Part shown: piece after piece, positions 7,946-9,885 of the stretch
How the letters are laid out: every line of letters begins with the position of its first letter
Numbering within the stretch: the stretch's first letter is position 1
NCBI GenBank assembly: GCA_015486905.1
Contig: WFQV01000112.1
Coordinates: 1 to 9,885, forward strand
Length of the DNA stretch: 9,885 bases
Reading direction: 5' to 3'
DNA from: Melioribacteraceae bacterium
Lineage (GTDB): Bacteria; Bacteroidota; Ignavibacteria; Ignavibacteriales; Melioribacteraceae
The notes under the pieces: generated by a model
What the model saw: the letters and a program-made list of their open reading frames with translations, nothing else
Databases searched by the model: none
Told to the model about the DNA's origin: nothing
Program-made: the position numbers and the translations under genes

Positions 7946-8802
7946 CTTTCGTAAGTTGAAAATGTTTCAATTAATTTTCTTAAGCTGTCGTAATTTTTAT
8001 CGTTTGTTCTACGGATTCCAGTTATTTCCGGTTGAATATTTTTAAGTATTGCCAACCCTTCCTTGGAATTATTTAACGAAAAGAAAGCGGCCTTTATTTT
8101 TTTGTAAAGTTTACGATTCATGGTTCGCTTTGCTAAAAAAAGATGTTCGGGAATTGGCGGTGTCGAATCGATAATCTTCAAGCCTTTATTTTTGTATCTG
8201 AAATAAACCTCATCTTTTACGGCAGCGGCGTCGTAATCGCCCGTCAGAACCGCATAAACAGCATTTTCGTGCGTCCCCACAAAATTGTAATATTTCAAAG
8301 ACTCAAGTCGTATCCCTTCATTCGCCAGCATTGCCGCGGGAACGACAAATCCCACTGTAGATCCCTTCTGAACGAAGGCACACGTCTTGCCTATTAAATC
8401 CTTAATTGAAAATATAGGAGAGCTTTTTAATGCAATTATTTTACCCTTAAAATAAGGTTTTCCATTAACTTCAATTGTGCCTATTATTCTTTGGTAACCG
8501 TAATCTCTTGTAAGTTTAACGTACTCGGCAGGGCTGATGTAAGCAACATCTATCTTATTTAACCCGATATTTTTAATATGTTCGGCGTAACTATTTCCTA
8601 CCTTTACCACAAAATTTACTCCCGTTTTTTTCGAAAGGAATTTTGCTAACGGAGTGAATCTTTGAATTAATTCTTTCTGCGGTAAGTAAGGATGAACTCC
8701 TAAAATAAGTGTGTCTTGGGCTGTTGAATTGCTAAAGCCTAATAATAAAAGGCTTAAAAAGAGATAGAAGAATATCTTTTGCATCCCGTCTTTTGCTTTC
8801 AT
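7942..8802 (-). CDS. PhnD-family periplasmic solute-binding protein
   Basis: This 286-aa protein has an N-terminal signal peptide (hydrophobic core about 10-22) with a likely signal peptidase I site near STAQ-D (29/30). No lipobox Cys is present, so it is probably soluble in the periplasm. The mature part follows the phosphate/phosphonate-binding (PhnD, PF12974-type) pattern: LILGVHPYLPQKELIQRF (32-49), PLAKFLSKKTG (51-61), DVAYISPAEYV (85-95), GKTCAFVQKGSTVGFVVP (138-155) and DYDAAAVKDEVYF. A single Cys (C141) lies where Val is common. No ABC permease or ATPase gene is adjacent; the gene leads a kinase operon. A sensory role is therefore more likely than transport, as for AioX, the arsenite-binding PhnD-like partner of kinase AioS. 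The ligand is unknown. Start 8802 has GGGGAAAAG just upstream; Met7 (8784) is a weaker alternative that keeps the signal peptide. Confidence 0.88.
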   Translation of the reverse strand: MKAKDGMQKIFFYLFLSLLLLGFSNSTAQDTLILGVHPYLPQKELIQRFTPLAKFLSKKTGVNFVVKVGNSYAEHIKNIGLNKIDVAYISPAEYVKLTRDYGYQRIIGTIEVNGKPYFKGKIIALKSSPIFSIKDLIGKTCAFVQKGSTVGFVVPAAMLANEGIRLESLKYYNFVGTHENAVYAVLTGDYDAAAVKDEVYFRYKNKGLKIIDSTPPIPEHLFLAKRTMNRKLYKKIKAAFFSLNNSKEGLAILKNIQPEITGIRRTNDKNYDSLRKLIETFSTYER

Positions 8803-8818
8803 CTTTTCCCCGTCTTTG

Positions 8819-8849
8819 AAAAAATAAATTTTTGCAATTTTATTTTCAA
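8819..8849 (-). promoter_or_regulatory. Putative proximal promoter of sensory operon
   Basis: On the minus strand TTG (8849-8847) is followed after exactly 20 nt by TATTTTTT (8826-8819). This fits a Bacteroidetes-type TTG-N20-TAnnTTTG promoter with one mismatch. Its leader would be very short (about 10 nt), so it may be secondary to the distal one. The region is AT-rich, so chance matches are possible. Confidence 0.25.
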
Positions 8850-8896
8850 CCTAAACTAAAGTTAGGAAATCAGGAAAATAATTTCAACCTAAATTA
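8844..8896. promoter_or_regulatory. Direct and inverted repeats upstream of binding-protein gene
   Basis: TTTCAACCTAAACTA (8844-8858) and TTTCAACCTAAATTA (8882-8896) are 14 of 15 identical with a 38-bp period. CCTAA-N7-TTAGG (8850-8866) is an inverted repeat starting inside the first copy. Thirty-eight bp is between three and four helical turns. Each direct repeat also supplies the TTG of one putative promoter. The set could be an operator for a regulator or simply duplicated promoter sequence. Confidence 0.45.
8857..8887 (-). promoter_or_regulatory. Putative distal promoter of sensory operon
   Basis: On the minus strand TTG (8887-8885) is followed after 20 nt by TAACTTTA (8864-8857), one mismatch from TAnnTTTG. 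The implied leader of about 45-50 nt includes the GGGGAAAAG ribosome-binding region (8811-8803). The -7 box overlaps the inverted repeat at 8850-8866, a typical place for an operator. Confidence 0.35.
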
Positions 8897-9073
8897 GCAC
8901 ATTGTTAAAATGCCCGGAAATATTTATGGTGATAAAAATGTACATGTTTAAAATCTTTGGCAAAAAATAAAAAAAATAAGAAAGAAGAAACTAGAAATAA
9001 GAAATAGTTAAAAGCGAGACGCAAGAGGTAAGACGTTAGACAGATCCGACTACGCCCTCGCTTTACTTGCCTG

Positions 9074-9107
9074 TCCCCCATTTGCGGGAGGGTTCGTCGC
9101 GACAAGT
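9074..9107. repeat. Dispersed repeat module, right copy
   Basis: A TCCC-N8-GGGA palindrome (9074-9089) is followed after three bases by TTCGTCGCGACAAGT (9093-9107). The word is 13 of 15 identical to TTCGGCGCGACAGGT at 382-396, which follows a palindrome of the same size and arms. The conserved order supports a common element. Confidence 0.6.
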
Positions 9108-9117
9108 TGAATGATGA

Positions 9118-9175
9118 ATTGTAAATTGTAAATGGTGAAGGTGTCGTTGGAATGTTGGAATAATGGAATGTTGGA
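9118..9175. repeat. Short tandem words (ATTGTAA twice; TGGAATGTTGGA twice)
   Basis: ATTGTAA is repeated at 9118-9124 and 9125-9131, and TGGAATGTTGGA at 9148-9159 and 9164-9175 (16-bp period). Such word duplications resemble the ATTCTTA array at 151-174 and look like slippage-grown intergenic filler. Confidence 0.7.
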
Positions 9176-9178
9176 TTA

Positions 9179-9227
9179 GTCAACATTGATGTTGACTTTA
9201 GTTCCATTGCCGCTGACTTTAGTCAAC
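9179..9227. repeat. Nested inverted and direct repeat GTCAAC/GTTGAC
   Basis: GTCAACAT (9179-9186) and ATGTTGAC (9189-9196) form a perfect 8-bp inverted repeat with a 2-nt centre. TGACTTTAGT occurs at 9193-9202 and 9214-9223, and GTTGAC (9191-9196) can alternatively pair with GTCAAC (9222-9227). Two mutually exclusive folds are therefore possible. It is probably a degenerate palindromic intergenic element. Confidence 0.65.
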
Positions 9228-9238
9228 GGGCCTGAAAA

Positions 9239-9255
9239 AAGAAACAATGTTTCTT
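9239..9255. repeat. Hairpin AAGAAAC-AAT-GTTTCTT
   Basis: A perfect 7-bp stem with a 3-nt loop. No gene lies close enough on either side to make it a terminator with confidence. Confidence 0.6.
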
Positions 9256-9333
9256 GGCTCTATCCACATTTCTCTTCCATTCGTTGTTAGAACAATGGGG
9301 CTAAAGCTCTGTGAAGCTTGTTGTCTTTTTCAA

Positions 9334-9353
9334 CCGTCGGATGAATCCGACGG
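9334..9353. repeat. Perfect palindromic repeat CCGTCGGAT-GA-ATCCGACGG
   Basis: A 9-bp perfect inverted repeat with a 2-nt centre, the strongest in the tail. It is followed by CAATGCC, giving CGGCAATG at its edge. The reverse complement of that word (CATTGCCG) lies in the neighbouring repeat at 9206-9212, hinting at one element family with a conserved edge. Confidence 0.75.
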
Positions 9354-9505
9354 CAATGCCGGATAGAACTCAAGGGGATGAGGATTTTTTCACTGCCATT
9401 TCAACTGAACGAAGAGTGGTCAGTCCTGCCTTAGCGTACTCCACAACCTTCAACCTTCTTCATCAATGAACATCCATTTATCCATTTGTCCATTCATCCA
9501 AAATG

Positions 9506-9519
9506 CCGTCGGGAGACGG
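9506..9519. repeat. Hairpin CCGTC-GGGA-GACGG
   Basis: A 5-bp GC-rich stem with a GGGA tetraloop. With the hairpin at 9578-9594 it may be part of one degenerate intergenic element, since both have GC-rich loops in otherwise AT-rich sequence. Confidence 0.55.
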
Positions 9520-9577
9520 TGTGTTGAAAAATTAGAACTTTTAACTATGCCAAACATTTCGATAGGTTGCTTCACAT

Positions 9578-9594
9578 CGATACCTCCGGCATCG
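9578..9594. repeat. Hairpin CGATACC-TCC-GGCATCG
   Basis: A 7-bp stem with one A-C mismatch and a 3-nt loop. The pattern resembles palindromic intergenic repeats I recall from Bacteroidetes-group genomes; this assignment is from memory and not checked. Confidence 0.5.
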
Positions 9595-9636
9595 TGGATC
9601 TATTTTTCTTTACTCTTGTTCTTGCATTGTTGGACA

Positions 9637-9653
9637 AATGGATGGTCCGCCTT
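9637..9653. repeat. Right copy of AATGGATxGTCCGCCTT word
   Basis: This is 16 of 17 identical to 348-364 near the other end of the window. In both places a C-rich palindrome follows (366-381; here an imperfect CCCGCA-TTA-TGCAGG around 9656-9670). Confidence 0.6.
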
Positions 9654-9846
9654 TCCCCGCATTATGCAGGACGAGGTACTAAAAACAAATAAAGGATTCA
9701 GCCCTCCATTCGGGAAGGTAGGGAAAGGGTGGGTTGGGACAAATAAGGAAAGAAAAAAATCGTAACAATACTCTTTGGAGGAAAAGACAAGCTATTTTTT
9801 TGCTACCAAATTAAAACTTGTACCAAAACATTTTAACGCTAAACGC

Positions 9847-9885
9847 CTGTATCTTATACACATCTGACGCTGCCGACGATCTTAC
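9847..9885. other. Illumina Nextera adapter read-through (artefact)
   Basis: The 19 bases from 9847 match the Tn5 mosaic end CTGTCTCTTATACACATCT with one mismatch (A at 9851). The next 14, GACGCTGCCGACGA (9866-9879), match the rest of the Nextera adapter exactly. The last six, TCTTAC, fit the start of the reverse complement of an i5 index I recall as GCGTAAGA. These bases are library sequence, not genome, and biological sequence should be taken to end at about 9846. Confidence 0.96.

Larger units (their letters stand above)
8897..9846. other. Gene-free tail rich in hairpins and degenerate repeats
   Basis: I find no credible gene here. Two 99-100-codon open frames exist (8905-9207 minus, 9466-9765 plus), but their translations are repeat-derived and lack domain character. 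The stretch holds at least six short inverted repeats, a copy of the dispersed module also seen at 348-437, word-like duplications, and possibly remnants of intergenic palindromic elements. No tRNA, rRNA, CRISPR or transposase is seen. Confidence 0.75.

Noticed and set aside
8905..9207. 100-codon minus-strand open frame in the tail
   Set aside because: It spans the word repeats and the dispersed module. The protein is low-complexity (PFTIYNSSFNL, FLFFLFF) with no domain, and there is no convincing ribosome-binding site.
9466..9765. 99-codon plus-strand open frame near the contig end
   Set aside because: It runs through two hairpins and a dispersed repeat copy. Its translation has no family character and its start lies in TCCATT-rich repeat words.
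9847..9885. Possible Tn5-type transposon end
   Set aside because: The bases after the mosaic end continue into the synthetic Nextera adapter and an index, so this is library sequence and not a natural insertion.

Overview
The window reads as the end of a metagenome-style contig from a member of the Bacteroidota/Chlorobiota/Ignavibacteriota group. This assignment is an inference. It rests on AT-rich, lysine-rich coding sequence, an exact TAnnTTTG-type -7 promoter box ahead of the first gene, and word-like intergenic repeats and small hairpins of a kind I associate with that group. Both ends are non-coding and repetitive. The last 39 bases are not biological: they match an Illumina Nextera adapter.

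Layout. Bases 1-593 hold no gene. They contain a 180-bp-period tandem repeat (1-309), a heptamer microsatellite, short dispersed repeat words and hairpins, and the gatB promoter. On the plus strand follow gatB (594-2027, amidotransferase subunit B for tRNA-dependent Gln/Asn synthesis) and, 17 nt later, a fused alpha-beta NDP-forming acyl/acetyl-CoA synthetase (2045-4123). A three-gene minus-strand operon converges on them across only 21 nt. In transcription order it is a PhnD-family periplasmic binding protein (8802-7942), a membrane-bound two-PAS histidine kinase (7945-5885) and a soluble GAF-like/PAS histidine kinase (5878-4145). Bases 8803-9846 have no credible gene and carry the operon's promoter region, then many hairpins and degenerate repeats.

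How the genes may work together. Tight spacing (4-nt overlap, then 6 nt) and domain content suggest one sensory unit. A secreted solute-binding protein would report to a membrane kinase, with a second, cytosolic kinase made from the same mRNA. The striking point is that the membrane kinase lacks the phospho-acceptor His of its H-box: the position is Glu and a His sits one residue earlier. Its ATP-binding motifs look intact. The cytosolic partner has a canonical SHEMRTPL H-box. No response regulator or receiver domain is present. I propose, as inference, that the two related kinases act as a pair in which one may supply catalysis or sensing and the other the phospho-acceptor. The two plus-strand genes are housekeeping or energy metabolism with no evident link to this system.
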